A DNA stretch of 64,000 bases from assembly GCA_911728455.2 (NCBI GenBank), contig OU452236.1, forward strand, positions 10,903,195 through 10,967,194, written 5' to 3'. The translations under genes were made by a program, and so were the position numbers. Source of the stretch: Marthasterias glacialis (lineage: Eukaryota; Echinodermata; Asteroidea; Forcipulatida; Asteriidae). Below, piece after piece: positions 25,201-40,000 of the stretch. The first letter of the stretch is position 1. Each line of letters opens with the position of its first letter. The notes under the pieces were generated by a model. The model searched no databases and had not been told where the DNA came from. It saw only the letters and a program-made list of their open reading frames with translations.

Positions 25201-28200
25201 GATTTTGTACTAGGAAACTCGGTTATTCTGAAGCTACGCGTTCAATCTGGGCGACATTGGAGGTGAACAAAATTAAAACTGCTCAAATTGCTCTCAGAGT
25301 GATTTTGAACTACTCGGCTGTTCTGAAGCTACTTATAGGATCTCGGCGACATAGGAGAAGAAAAAATTAAAATTTCTCAGAATTCTCTCAGAGTGATTTT
25401 GTACCAACAAACATTGGCATTCTCAAGCTCCTCGTTCATTTTCGACGAGATTGGAGACTAAAAATTTCAAACTACTCCGAATGCTCTGAGAGTTATTTTG
25501 TACCAACAAAAACGGGTGTTCTGAAGCTCCACATTCATTCTCTGCGAGATTGGAGACTAAAAATTTCAAACTACTCAGAATGCCCTGAGACTCATTTTGT
25601 ACAAGGAAACTCGGTTGTTCTGAAGCTATGCGTTAAATCAGGGCGACATTGGAGGTGAAAAAAATTAAAACTGCTCAAATTGCTCTCAGAGTGATTTTGA
25701 ACTACTCGGCTGTTCTGGAGCTTCTTATAGGATCTCGGCGACATAGGAGAAGACAAAATTAAAATTGCTCAGAATTCCCTCAGAGTGATTTTGTACAAAC
25801 AAACATGGCCATTCTCAATCTCCTCGTTCATTTTCGGCGAGATTGGAGACTACAAATTTCAAACTACTCAGAATGCTCTGAGAGTTATTTTGTACCAGCA
25901 AAATCGGGTGTTCTGAAGCTCCTCGTTCAATCTCAGCGAGATTGGAGACTAAAAATTTCAAACTACTCAGAATGCTCTGAGACTGATTTTGTACCAGGAA
26001 TGTCGCTTATTTTGAAGCTACGCCGTTAAATCTGGGCGACATTGGAGGTGAACAAAATAAAACTGCTCAGATTGCTCTCAGAGAGATTTTGAACTACTCG
26101 GCTGTTCTGAAGCTATTAATAAAATCTCGGCGACATAGGAGGAGAAAAAATTAAAATTGCTCAGAATTCTGTCAGAGTGATTTTGTACCAACAAACATGG
26201 GCATACTCAAGCCCTCGTTCATTATCGGCGAGATGGGTGACGACAAATTTCAAACTACTCAGAATGCTCCGAGAGTTATTTTGTACCAACAAAAACGGGT
26301 GTTCTGAAGCTATGCGTTAAAATCAGGGCGACATTGGAGGTGAAAAAAATTCAAACTACTTGAATACTATGAGAAGGTGTTTGCTGATAAAAACGGGTGT
26401 TCTGAAAATCCTCTTTCATTCCCAGCGAGATTGGAGACTAAAAATTACAAACTACTCAGAATGCACTGAAGATTAATTTGTACTAGGAAACTCGGTTGTT
26501 CTGAAGCTACGCGTTCAATCTGGGCGACATTGGAGGTGAAAAAAAATTAAAACTGCTCAAATTGCCCTCAGAGTGATTTTGAACTACTCGGCTGTTCTGA
26601 AGTTACTGATACGATCTCGGCGACATAGGAGAAGAAAAAATTAAAATTTCTCAGAATTCTCTCAGAGTGATTTTGTACCAACAAACATTGGCATTCTCAA
26701 GCTCCTCGTTCATTTTCGACGAGATTTGAGACTAAAAATTTCAAACTACTCAGAATGCTCTGAGAGTTATTTTGTACCAACAAAAACGGGTGTTCTGAAG
26801 CTCCTCGTTCATTCTCTGCAAGATTGGAGACTAAAAATTTCAAACTACTCAGAATGCCCTGAGACTGATTTTGTACAAGGAAACTGGGTTGTTCTTAAGC
26901 TAAGCGTTAAATCAGGGCGACATTGGAGGAGAAAAAAAATTAAAACTTCTCAAAATACTAAAAGAGGGTGTTTGCTGATAAAAACGGTTGTTCTGAAAAT
27001 CCTCTTTCATTCTCAGCGAGATTGGAGACGAAAAATTTCAAACTACTCCGAATGCTCTGAGACTGATTTTGTACCAGGAATGTCGGTTATTTTGAAGCTA
27101 CGCCGTTAAATTTGGGCGACTTGGAGGTGAACAAAATAAAACTGCTCAGATTGCTCTCAGAGAGATTTTGAACTACTCGGCTGTTCTGAAGCTATTAATA
27201 AAATCTCGGCGACATAGGAGGAGAAAAAATTAAAATTGCTCAGAATTCTGTCAGAGTGATTTTGTACCAACAAACATGGGCATACTCAAGCCCTCGTTCA
27301 TTTTCGGCGAGATGGGTGACGAAAAATTTCAAACTACTCAGAATGCTCCGAGAGTTATTTTGTACCAACAAAATGGGTGTTCTGAAGCTCCTCGTTCATT
27401 TTCAGCGAGATTGGAGACGAAAAATTTCAAACTACTCCGAATGCTCTGAAACTGATTTTGTACTAGAAAACTCGGTTATTCTGAAGCTACGCGTTCAATC
27501 TGGGCGACATTGGAGGTGAACAAAATTAAAACTGCTCAAATTGCTCTCAGAGTGATTTTGAACTACTCGGCTTTTCTGGAGCTACTTACAGGATCTGGGC
27601 GACATAGGAGAAGAAAAAATTAAAATTGCTCAGAATTCCCTCAGAGTGATTTTGTACCAACAAACATGGGCATTCTCAAGCTCCTCGATCATTTTCGGCG
27701 AGATTGGAGACTACAAATTTCAAACTACTCAGATTGCTCTGAGAGTTATTTTGTACCAGCAAAATCGGGTGTTCTGAAGCTCCTCGTTCATTCTCAGCGA
27801 GATTGGAGACTAAAAATTTCAAACTACTCCGAATGCTCTGAGACTGATTTTGTACTAGGAATGTCGGTTATTTTGAAGCTACGCGTTAAATCTGGGCGAC
27901 ATTGGAGGTGAACAAAATAAAACTGCTCAGATTGCTCTCAGAGTGATTTTGTACCAACAAACACTCGTTCATTTTCGGCGAGATGGGTGACGACAAATTT
28001 CAAACTACTCAGAATGCTCTGAGACTGATTTTGTACAAGGAAACTCGGTTATTCTGAAGCTACGCTTTAAATCAGGGCTTCATTGGAGGTGAACAAAATT
28101 AAAACTGCTCAAATTGCTCTCAGAGTGATTTTGAACTACTCGGCTGTTCTGAAGCTACTTATACGATCTCGGCGACATAGGAGGAGAAAAAATTAAAATT

Positions 28201-28320
28201 GCTCAGAATTCTGTCAGAGTGACTTTGTACCAACAAACATTGGCATTCTCAAGCTCCTCGTCCATTTTCGGCGAGATTGGAGACTACATATTTCAAACTA
28301 CTCAGAATGCTCTGAGAGTT
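25201..28320 (+). repeat. 3.1-kb satellite segment, downstream copy
   Basis: Downstream copy of 5,461-8,580 at a constant offset of 19,740 bp. Two compensating single-base indels (near 26,360 and 26,540) keep the offset the same across the segment. Correspondence of rare variant monomers in the same order shows one duplication or conversion event, not independent amplification. Confidence 0.88.
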
Positions 28321-29114
28321 ATTTTGTTACCAGCAAAAACGGGTGTTCTGAAGCTCCTCGTTCATTCTCAGCGAGATTGGAGACTAAAAATTTCAAACTA
28401 CTCAGAATGCTCTGAGACTGATTTTGTACTAGGAATGTCGGTTATTTTGAAGCTACGCGTTAAATCTGGGCGACATTAGAGGTGAACAAAATAAAACTGC
28501 TCAGATTGCTCTCAGAGTGATTTGTACTACTCGGCTGTTCTGAAGCTATTAATAAAATCTCGGCGACATAGGAGGAGAACAAATTAAAATTGCTCAGAAT
28601 TCTGTCAGAGTGATTTTGTACCAACAAACATGGGCATACTCAAACCCTCGTTCATTTTCGGCGAGATGGGTGACGAAAAATTTCAAACTACTCAGAATGC
28701 TCCGAGAGTTATTTTGTACAAACAAAACGGGTGTTCTTAAGCTCCTCGTTCATTTTCAGCGAGATTGGAGACTAAAAATTTCAAACTACTCAGAATGCTC
28801 TGAGACTGATTTTGTACTAGGAATGTCGGTTATTTTGAAGCTACGCGTTAAATCTGGGCGACATTGGAGGTGAAGAAAATAAAACTGCTCAGATTGCTCT
28901 CAGAGTGATTTGGTACTACTCGGCTGTTCTGAAGCTACTTATAAAATCTCGGCGACATAGGAGGAGAAAAAATTAAAATTGCTCAGAATTCTGTCAGAGT
29001 GATTTTGTACAAACAAAACGGGAGTTCTGAAGCTCCTCGTTCATTTTCAGCGAGATGGGTGACTAAAAATTTCAAACTACTCAGAATGCACTGAGGATTA
29101 TTTTGTACAAGGAA

Positions 29115-32100
29115 ACTCGGTTGTTCTGAAGCTACGCGTTCAATCTGGGCGACATTGGAGGTGAAAAAAATTAAAACTGCTCAAATTGCTCTCAGAGTGA
29201 TTTTGAACTACTCGGCTGTTCTGAAGCTACTTATAGGATCTCGGCGACATAGGAGAAGAAAAAATTCAAATTGCTCATAATTCTGTCAGAGTGATTTTGT
29301 ACCAACAAACATTGGCATTCTCAAGCTCCTCGTTCATTTTCGGCGAGATTGGAGACTACAAATTTCAAACTACTCAGAATGCTCTGAGAGTTATTTTGTA
29401 CCAGCAAAAACGGGTGTTCTGAAGCTCCTCGTTCATTCTCAGCGAGATTGGAGACTAAAAATTTCAAACTACTCAGAATGCTCTGAGACTGATTTTGTAC
29501 TAGGAATGTCGGTTATTTTGAAGCTACGCGTTAAATCTGGGCGACATTGGAGGTGAACAAAATAAAACTGCTCAGATTGCTCTCAGAGTGATTTTGTACT
29601 ACTCGGCTTTTCTGAAGCTACTAATAAAATCTCGGCGACATAGGAGGAGAAAAAATTAAAATTGCTCAGAATTCCCTCAGAGTGATTTTGTACCAACAAA
29701 CATGGGCATACTCAAACCCTCGTTCATTTTCGGCGAGATGGGTGACGACAAATTTCAAACTACTCAGAATGCTCCGACAGTTATTTTGTACAAACAAAAC
29801 GGGTGTTCTGAAGCTCCTCGTTCATTTTCAGCGAGATTGGAGACTAAAAATTACAAACTACTCAGAATGCACTGAGGATTAATTTGTACTAGGAAACTCG
29901 GTTGTTCTAAAGCTACGCGTTCAATCTGGGCGACATTGGAGGTGAAAAAAATTAAAACTGCTCAAATTGCTCTCAGAGTGATTTTGAACTACTCGGCTAT
30001 TCTGAAGCTACTTATACGATCTCGGCGACATAGGAGAAGAAAAAATTAAAATTGCTCAGAATTCTGTGAGAGTGATTTTGTACCATTAAACATTGGCATT
30101 CTCAAGCTCCTCGTTCATTTTCGGCGAGATTGGAGACTAAAAATTTCAAACTACTCAGAATGCTCTGAGAGTTATTTTGTACCAGCAAAAACGGGTGTTC
30201 TGAAGCTCCTCGTTCATTCTCAGCGAGATTGGAGACTAAAAATTTCAAACTACCCAGAATGCTCTGAGACTAATTTTGTACTAGGAATGTCGGTTATTTT
30301 GAAGCTACGCCGTTAAATCTGGGCGACATTGGAGGTGAACAAAATAAAACTGCTCAGATTGCTCTCAGAGAGATTTTGAACTACTCGGCTGTTCTGAAGC
30401 TATTAATAAAATCTCGGCGACATAGGAGGAGAAAAAATTAAAATTGCTCAGAATTCTGTCAGAGTGATTTTGTACCAACAAACATGGGCATACTCAAGCC
30501 CTCGTTCATTTTCGGCAAGATGGGTGACGACAAATTTCAAACTACTCAGAATGCTCCGAGAGTTATTTTGTACCAGCAAAATCGGGTGTTTTGAAGCTCC
30601 TCGTTCATTCTCAGCGAGATTGGAGACTAAAAATTTCAAACTACTCAGAATGCACTGAGACTGATTTTGTACTAGGAATGTCGGTTATTTTGAAGCTACG
30701 CGTTCAATCTGGGCGACATTGGAGGTGAAAAAAATTAAAACTGCTCAGAATTCTGTCAGAGTGATTTTGTACCAACAAACATGGGCATACTCAAACCCTC
30801 GTTCATTTTCGGCGAGATGGGTGACGACAAATTTCAAACTACTCAGAATGCTCCGACAGTTATTTTGTACCAACAAAACGGGTGTTCTGAAGCTCCTCGT
30901 TCATTTTCAGCGAGATTGGAGACTAACAATTTCAAACTACTCAGAATGCACTGAGACTGATTTTGTACAAAGAAACTCGGTTGTTCTGAAGCTACGCGTT
31001 CAATCTGGGCGACATTGGAGGTGAAAAAAATTAAAACTGCTCAAATTGCTCTCAGAGTGATTTTGAACTACTCGGCTGTTCTGAAGCTACTTATAGGATC
31101 TCGGCGACATAGGAGAAGAAAAAATTCAAATTGCTCATAATTCTGTCAGAGTGATTTTGTACCAACAAACATTGGCATTCTCAAGCTCCTCGTTCATTTT
31201 CGGCGAGATTGGAGACTACAAATTTCAAACTACTCAGAATGCTCTGAGAGTTATTTTGTACCAGCAAAATCGGGTGTTCTGAAGCTCCTCGTTCATTCTC
31301 AGCGAGATTGGAGACTAAAAATTTCAAACTACTCAGAATGCTCTGAGACTGATTTTGTACTAGGAATGTCGGTTATTTTGAAGCTACGCGTTAAATCTGG
31401 GCGACATTGGAGGTGAACAAAATAAAACTGCTCAGATTGCTCTCAGAGTGATTTTGTACTACTCGGCTTTTCTGAAGCTACTAATAAAATCTCGGCGACA
31501 TAGGAGGAGAAAAAATTAAAATTGCTCAGAATTCCCTCAGAGTGATTTTGTACCAACAAACATGGGCATACTCAAACCCTCGTTCATTTTCGGCGAGATG
31601 GGTGACGACAAATTTCAAACTACTCAGAATGCTCCGACAGTTATTTTGTACAAACAAAACGGGTGTTCTGAAGCTCCTCGTTCATTTTCAGCGAGATTGG
31701 AGACTAAAAATTACAAACTACTCAGAATGCACTGAGGATTAATTTGTACTAGGAAACTCGGTTGTTCTAAAGCTACGCGTTCAATCTGGGCGACATTGGA
31801 GGTGAAAAAAATTAAAACTGCTCAAATTGCTCTCAGAGTGATTTTGAACTACTCGGCTATTCTGAAGCTACTTATACGATCTCGGCGACATAGGAGAAGA
31901 AAAAATTAAAATTGCTCAGAATTCTGTGAGAGTGATTTTGTACCATTAAACATTGGCATTCTCAAGCTCCTCGTTCATTTTCGGCGAGATTGGAGACTAA
32001 AAATTTCAAACTACTCAGAATGCTCTGAGAGTTATTTTGTACCAGCAAAAACGGGTGTTCTGAAGCTCCTCGTTCATTCTCAGCGAGATTGGAGACTAAA

Positions 32101-32834
32101 AATTTCAAACTACCCAGAATGCTCTGAGACTAATTTTGTACTAGGAATGTCGGTTATTTTGAAGCTACGCCGTTAAATCTGGGCGACATTGGAGGTGAAC
32201 AAAATAAAACTGCTCAGATTGCTCTCAGAGAGATTTTGAACTACTCGGCTGTTCTGAAGCTATTAATAAAATCTCGGCGACATAGGAGGAGAAAAAATTA
32301 AAATTGCTCAGAATTCTGTCAGAGTGATTTTGTACCAACAAACATGGGCATACTCAAGCCCTCGTTTATTTTCGGCAAGATGGGTGACGACAAATTTCAA
32401 ACTACTCAGAATGCTCCGAGAGTTATTTTGTACCAGCAAAATCGGGTGTTTTGAAGCTCCTCGTTCATTCTCAGCGAGATTGGAGACTAAAAATTTCAAA
32501 CTACTCAGAATGCACTGAGACTGATTTTGTACTAGGAATGTCGGTTATTTTGAAGCTACGCGTTCAATCTGGGCGACATTGGAGGTGAAAAAAATTAAAA
32601 CTGCTCAGAATTCTGTCAGAGTGATTTTGTACCAACAAACATGGGCATACTCAAACCCTCGTTCATTTTCGGCGAGATGGGTGACGACAAATTTCAAACT
32701 ACTCAGAATGCTCCGACAGTTATTTTGTACCAACAAAACGGGTGTTCTGAAGCTCCTCGTTCATTTTCAGCGAGATTGGAGACTAACAATTTCAAACTAC
32801 TCAGAATGCACTGAGACTGATTTTGTACAAAGAA
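29115..32834 (+). repeat. 1,860-bp tandem duplication with a third copy downstream
   Basis: The unit at about 29,115-30,974 is repeated immediately at 30,975-32,834; all internal landmarks are offset by exactly 1,860 bp. Shared private variants are AAAAATTCAAATTGCTCATAATTC, split here as AAAAATTCAAATTGC and TCATAATTC, plus TACCATTAAACATTGG and TTCGGCAAGATGGG. One difference is CAGCAAAAACGGG against CAGCAAAATCGGG near 29,405 and 31,265. The left edge lies where GTACAAGGAAACTCGG faces GTACAAAGAAACTCGG. Confidence 0.88.
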
Positions 32835-34284
32835 ACTCGGTTGTTCTGAAGCTACGCGTTCAATCTGGGCGACATTGGAGGTGAACAAAATTAAAACTGC
32901 TCAAATTGCTCTCAGATTGATTTTGAACTACTCGGCTGTTCTGAAGCTACTTATACGATCTCGGCGACATAGGAGGAGAAAAAATTAAAATTGCTCAGAA
33001 TTCTGTCAGAGTGATTTTGTACCATTAAACATTGGCATTCTCAAGCTCCTCGTTCATTTTCAGCGAGATTGGAGACTAAAAATTTCAAACTACTCAGAAT
33101 GCTCTGAGACTGATTTTGTACTAGGAATGTCGGTTATTTTGAAGCTACGCGTTAAATCTGGGCGACATTGGAGGTGAAGAAAATAAAACTGCTCAGATTG
33201 CTCTCAGAGTGATTTTGTACTACTCGGCTGTTCTGAAGCTACTTATAAAATCTCGGCGACATAGGAGGAGAAAAAATTAAAATTGCTCAGAATTCTGTCA
33301 GAGTGATTTTGTACAAACAAAACGGGAGTTCTGAAGCTCCTCGTTCATTTTCAGCGAGATGGGTGACTAAAAATTTCAAACTACTCAGAATGCACTGAGG
33401 ATTATTTTGTACAAGGAAACTCGGTTGTTCTGAAGCTACGCGTTCAATCATGGCGACATTGGAGGTGAAAAAAATTAAAACTGCTCAAATTGCTCTCAGA
33501 GTGATTTTTAAGTACTCGGCTGTTCTGAAGCTACTTATACGATCTCGGCGACATAGGAGAAGAAAAAATTAAAATTGCTCAGAATTCTGTCAGAGTGATT
33601 TTGTACCAACAAACATTGGCATTCTCAAGCTCGTCGTTCATTTTCAGCAAGATTGGAGACTAAAAATTTCAAACTACTCAGAATGCTCTGAGACTGATTT
33701 TGTACAAGGAATGTCGGTTATTTTGAAGCTACGCGTTAAATCTGGGCGACATTGGAGGTGAACAAAATAAAACTGCTCAGATTGCTCTCAGAGTGATTTG
33801 TACTACTCGGCTGTTCTGAAGCTATTAATAAAATCTCGGCGACATAGGAGGAGATTAAATTAAAATTGCTCAGAATTCTGTCAGAGTGATTTTGTACCAA
33901 CAAACATGGGCATACTCAAACCCTCGTTCATTTTCGGCGAGATGGGTGACGAAAAATTTCAAACTACTCAGAATGCTCCGACAGTTATTTTCTACCAACA
34001 AAACGGGTGTTCTGAAGCTCCTCGTTCATTTTCAGCGAGATTAGAGACTAACAATTTCAAACTACTCAGAATGCACTGAGACTGATTTTGTACTAGGAAA
34101 CTCGGTTATTCTAAAGCTACGCGTTCAATCTGGGCTTCATTGGAGGTGAACAAAATTAAAACTGCTCAAATTGCTCTCAGAGTGATTTTGAACTACTCGG
34201 CTGTTCTGAAGCTACTTATAGGATCTCGGCGACATAGGAGAAGAAAAAATTAAAATTGCTCAGAATTCTGTCAGAGTGATTTTG

Positions 34285-36200
34285 TACCAACAAACATTGG
34301 CATTCTCAAGCTCCTCGTTCATTTTCGGCGAGATTGGAGACTACAAATTTCAAACTACTCAGAATGCTCTGAGAGTTATTTTGTACCAGCAAAATCGGGT
34401 GTTCTGAAGCTCCTCGTTCATTCTCAGCGAGATTGGAGACTAAAAATTTCAAACTACTCAGAATGCTCTGAGACTGATTTTGTACTAGGAATGTCGGTTA
34501 TTTTGAAGCTACGCGTTAAATCTGGGCGACATTGGAGGTGAACAAAATAAAACTGCTCAGATTGCTCTCAGAGTGATTTTGTACTACTCGGCTGTTCTGA
34601 AGCTACTAATAAAATCTCGGCGACATAGGAGGAGAAAAAATTAAAATTGCTCAGAATTCCCTCAGAGTGATTTTGTACCAACAAACATGGGCATACTCAA
34701 ACCCTCGTTCATTTTCGGCGAGATGGGTGACGACAAATTTCAAACTACTCAGAATGCTCCGACAGTTATTTTGTACAAACAAAACGGGTGTTCTGAAGCT
34801 CCTCGTTCATTTTCAGCGAGATTGGAGACTAAAAATTACAAACTACTCAGAATGCACTGAGGATTAATTTGTACTAGGAAACTCGGTTGTTCTGAAGCTA
34901 CGCGTTCAATCTGGGCGACATTGGAGGTGAAAAAAATTAAAACTGCTCAAATTGCTCTCAGAGTGATTTTGAACTACTCGGCTATTCTGAAGCTACTTAT
35001 ACGATCTCGGCGACATAGGAGAAGAAAAAATTAAAATTGCTCAGAATTCTGTGAGAGTGATTTTGTACCATTAAACATTGGCATTCTCAAGCTCCTCGTT
35101 CATTTTCGGCGAGATTGGAGACTAAAAATTTCAAACTACTCAGAATGCTCTGAGAGTTATTTTGTACCAGCAAAAACGGGTGTTCTGAAGCTCCTCGTTC
35201 ATTCTCAGCGAGATTGGAGACTAAAAATTTCAAACTACCCAGAATGCTCTGAGACTAATTTTGTACTAGGAATGTCGGTTATTTTGAAGCTACGCCGTTA
35301 AATCTGGGCGACATTGGAGGTGAACAAAATAAAACTGCTCAGATTGCTCTCAGAGAGATTTTGAACTACTCGGCTGTTCTGAAGCTATTAATAAAATCTC
35401 GGCGACATAGGAGGAGAAAAAATTAAAATTGCTCAGAATTCCCTCAGAGTGATTTTGTACCAACAAACATGGGCATACTCAAGCCCTCGTTCATTTTCGG
35501 CAAGATGGGTGACGACAAATTTCAAACTACTCAGAATGCTCCGAGAGTTATTTTGTACCAGCAAAATCGGGTGTTTTGAAGCTCCTCGTTCATTCTCAGC
35601 GAGATTGGAGACTAAAAATTTCAAACTACTCAGAATGCACTGAGACTGATTTTGTACTAGGAATGTCGGTTATTTTGAAGCTACGCGTTCAATCTGGGCG
35701 ACATTGGAGGTGAAAAAAATTAAAACTGCTCAGAATTCTGTCAGAGTGATTTTGTACCAAGAAACATGGGCATACTCAAACCCTCGTTCATTTTCGGCGA
35801 GATGGGTGACGACAAATTTCAAACTACTCAGAATGCTCCGACAGTTATTTTGTACCAACAAAACGGGTGTTCTGAAGCTCCTCGTTCATTTTCAGCGAGA
35901 TTGGAGACTAACAATTTCAAACTACTCAGAATGCACTGAGACTGATTTTGTACAAAGAAACTCGGTTGTTCTGAAGCTACGCGTTCAATCTGGGCGACAT
36001 TGGAGGTGAACAAAATTAAAACTGCTCAAATTGCTCTCAGATTGATTTTGAACTACTCGGCTGTTCTGAAGCTACTTATACGATCTCGGCGACATAGGAG
36101 GAGAAAAAATTAAAATTGCTCAGAATTCTGTCAGAGTGATTTTGTACCATTAAACATTGGCATTCTCAAGCTCCTCGTTCATTTTCAGCGAGATTGGAGA
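34285..36200 (+). repeat. Third copy of the 1,860-bp satellite unit
   Basis: This copy matches 31,160-33,075 at an offset of 3,125 bp (32 monomers), including TACCATTAAACATTGG, TTCGGCAAGATGGG and TACAAAGAAACTCGG. It shares the downstream monomer with CTCAGATTGATTTTG with the second unit but not the first. The event that made it therefore involved the right-hand unit of the tandem pair. Confidence 0.82.
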
Positions 36201-37081
36201 CTAACAATTTCAAACTACTCAGAATGCACTGAGACTGATTTTGTACTAGGAAACTCGGTTATTCTGAAGCTACGCGTTAAATCTGGGCGACATTGGAGGT
36301 GAACAAAATAAAACTGCTCAGATTGCTCTCAGAGTGATTTTTTACTACTCGGCTGTTCTGAAGCTACTAATAAAATCTCGGCGACATAGAAGGAGAAAAA
36401 ATTAAAATTGCTCAGAATTCTGTCAGAGTGATTTTGTACGCGTTCAAGTCTGGGCGACATTGGAGGTGAAAAAAAATTAAAACTGCTCAAATTGCTCTCA
36501 GAGTGATTTTGAACTACTCGGCTGTTCCGAAGCTACTAATAGGATCTCGGCGACATAGGAGGAGAAAAAATTAAAATTGCTCAGAAATCTCTCAGAGTGA
36601 TTTTGTACCAACAAACATGGGCATTTTCAAGCTCCTCGTTCATTTTCGGCGAGATTGGAGACTACAAATTTCAAACTACTCAGAATGCTCTGAGAGTTAT
36701 TTTGTACCAGCAAAAACGGGTGTTCTGAAGCTCCTCGTTCATTCTCTGCAAGATTGGAGGCTAAAAATTTCAAACTACTCAGAATGCCCTGAGACTGATT
36801 TTGTACAAGGAAACTCGGTTGTTCTGAAGCTATGCGTTAAATCAGTGCGACATTGGAGTTCAAAAAAATTAAAACTGCTCCGAATGCTCTGAGACTGATT
36901 TTGTACTAGGAAAGTTGGTTATTCTGAAGCTAAGCGTTCAGTGTGGGCGACATTGGAGGTGAAAAAAAAAATAGAACTGCTGAAATTGCTCTCAGAGTGA
37001 TTTTGAACTACTCGGCTGTTCTGAAGTATACTAATAGGATCTCGGCGACATAGGAAGAGAAAAATTTAAAATTGCTCAGAA

Positions 37082-40000
37082 TTCTGTGAGAGTTATTTTG
37101 TATCAACAAAAACGGGTGTTCTGAAGCTCCACGTTCATTCTCTGCGAGATTGGAGACTAAAAATTTCAAACTACTCAGAATGCCCTGAGACTGATTTTGT
37201 ACAAGGAAACTCGGTTGTTCTGAAGCTATGCGTTAAATCATGGCGACATTGGAGGTAAAAAAAATTCAAACTGCTCAAAATACTATAAGAGGGTGTTTGC
37301 TGATTAAAACGGTTGTTCTGAAAATCCTCTTTCATTCTCAGCGAGATTGGAGACGAAAAATTTCAAACTACTCCGAATGCTCTGAGACTGATTTTGTACT
37401 AGGAAACTCGGTTATTCTGAAGCTACGCGTTCAATCTGGGCGACATTGGAGGTGAACAAAATTAAAACTGCTGAAATTGCTCTCAGAGTGATTTTGAACT
37501 ACTCGGCTGTTCTGGAGCTTCTTATAGGATCTCGGCGACATAGGAGAAGAAAAAATTAAAATTGCTCAGAATTCTGTCAGAGTGATTTTGTACCAACAAA
37601 CATGGGCATACTCAAGCCCTCGTTCATTTTCGGCGAGATGGGTGACGAAAAATTTCAAACTACTCAGAATGCTCCGACAGTTATTTTGTACCAACAAAAT
37701 GGGTGTTCTGAAGCTACTCGTTCATTTTCAGCGAGATTGGAGACGAAAAATTTCAAACTACTCAGAATGCTCTGAGACTGATTTTGTACAAGGAAACTCG
37801 GTTGTTCTGAAGCTACGCGTTCAATCTGGGCGACATTGGAGGTGAACAAAATTAAAACTGCTCAAATTGCTCTCAGAGTGATTTTGAACTACTCGGGCTG
37901 TTCTGAAGCTACTAATAGGATCTCGGCGTCATAGGAGAAGAAAAAATTAAAATTGCTCAGAATTCTGTCAGAGTGATTTTGTACCAACAAACATGGGCAT
38001 ACTCAAGCTCCTCGTTCATTTTCGGCGAGATTGGAGACTAAAAATTTCAAACTACTCAGAATGCTCTGAGAGTTATTTTGTACCAGCAAAAACGGGTGTT
38101 CTGAAGCTCCTCGTTCATTTTCAGCAAGATTGGAGACTAAAAATTTCAAACTACCCAGAATGCTCTGAGACTAATTTTGTACTAGGAATGTCGGTTATTT
38201 TGAAGCTACGCCGTTAAATCTGGGCGACATTGGAGGTGAACAAAATATAACTGCTCAGATTGCTCTCAGAGTGATTTTGTACTACTCGTCTGTTCTGAAG
38301 CTACTAATAAAATCTCGGCGACATAGGAGGAGAAAAAAATTAAAATTGCTCAGAATTCCCTCAGAGTGATTTTGTACCAACAAACATGGGCATACTCAAA
38401 CCCTCGTTCATTTTCGACGAGATTGGAGACTAAAAATTTCAATCTACTCAGAATGCTCTGAGACTGATTTTGTACCAACAAAAACGGGTGTTCTGAAGCT
38501 CCTCGTTCATTCTCTGCGAGATTGGAGACTAAAAATTTCAAACTACTCAAAATGCCCTGAGACTGATTTTGTACAAGGAAACTGGGTTGTTCTGAAGCTA
38601 TGCGTTAAATCAGGGCGACATTGGAGGTGAAAAAAATTAAAACTTCTCAAAATACTAAAAGAGGGTGTTTGCTTGATAAAAACGGTTGTTCTGAAAGTCC
38701 TCTTTCATTCTCAGCGAGATTGGAGACGAAAAATTTCAAACTACTCCGAATGCTCTGAGACTGATTTTGTACTAGGAAACTCGGTTATTCTGAAGCTACG
38801 CGTTCAATCTGGGCGACATTGGAGGTGAACAAAATTAAAACTGCTGAAATTGCTCTCAGAGTGATTTTGAACTACTCGGCTGTTCTGAAGCTATTAATAA
38901 AATCTCGGCGACATAGGAGGAGAAAAAATTAAAATTGCTCAGAATTCTGTCAGAGTGATTTTGTACCAACAAACATGGGCATACTCAAGCCCTCGTTCAT
39001 TTTCGGCGAGATGGGTGACGACAAATTTCAAACTACTCCGAATGCTCTGAGACTGATTTTGTACATGGAAACTCGGTTGTTCTGAAGCTACGCGTTCAAT
39101 CTGGGCGACATTGGAAGTGAAAAAAAATTAAAACTGCTCAAATTGCTCTCAGAGTGATTTTGAACTACTCGGCTGTTCTGAAGCTACTTATACGATCTCG
39201 GCGTCATATGAGGAGAAAACATTAAAATTGCTCAGAATTCTGTCAGAGTGATTTTGTACCAACAAACATTGGCATTCTCAAGCTCCTCGTTCATTTTCGG
39301 CGAGATTGGAGACTTAAAGTTTCAAACTACTCAGAATGCTCTGTGAGTTATTTTGTACCAGCAAAAACGGGTGTTTTGAAGCTCCTCGTTCATTCAAAGC
39401 GAGATTGGAGACGAAAAATTGAAACTACTCAGAATGCTCTGAGACTGATTTTGTACTAGGAAAGTTGGTTATTCTGAAGCTACGCGTTCAGTGTGGGCGA
39501 CATTGGAGGTGAAAAAAAATTAGAACTGCTCAAATTGCTCTCAGAGTGATTTTGAACTACTCGGCTGTTCTGAAGCTACTAATAGGATCTCGGCGACATA
39601 GGAGGAGAAAAATTTAAAATTGCTCAGAATTCTCTGAGAGTTATTTTGTACCAACAAAAACGGGTGTTCTTAAGCTCCACGTTCATTCTCTGCGAGATTG
39701 GAGACTAAAAATTTCAAACTACTCAGAATGCCCTGAGACTGATTTTGTACAAGGAAACTCGGTTGTTCTGAAGCTATGCGTTAAATCATGGCGACATTGG
39801 AGGTAAAAAAAATTCAAACTGCTCAAAATACTATAAGAGGGTGTTTGCTGATTAAAACGGTTGTTCTGAAAATCCTCTTTCATTCTCAGCGAGATTGGAG
39901 ACGAAAAATTTCAAACTACTCCGAATGCTCTGAGACTGATTTTGTACTAGGAAACTCGGTTATTCTGAAGCTACGCGTTCAATCTGGGCGACATTGGAGG

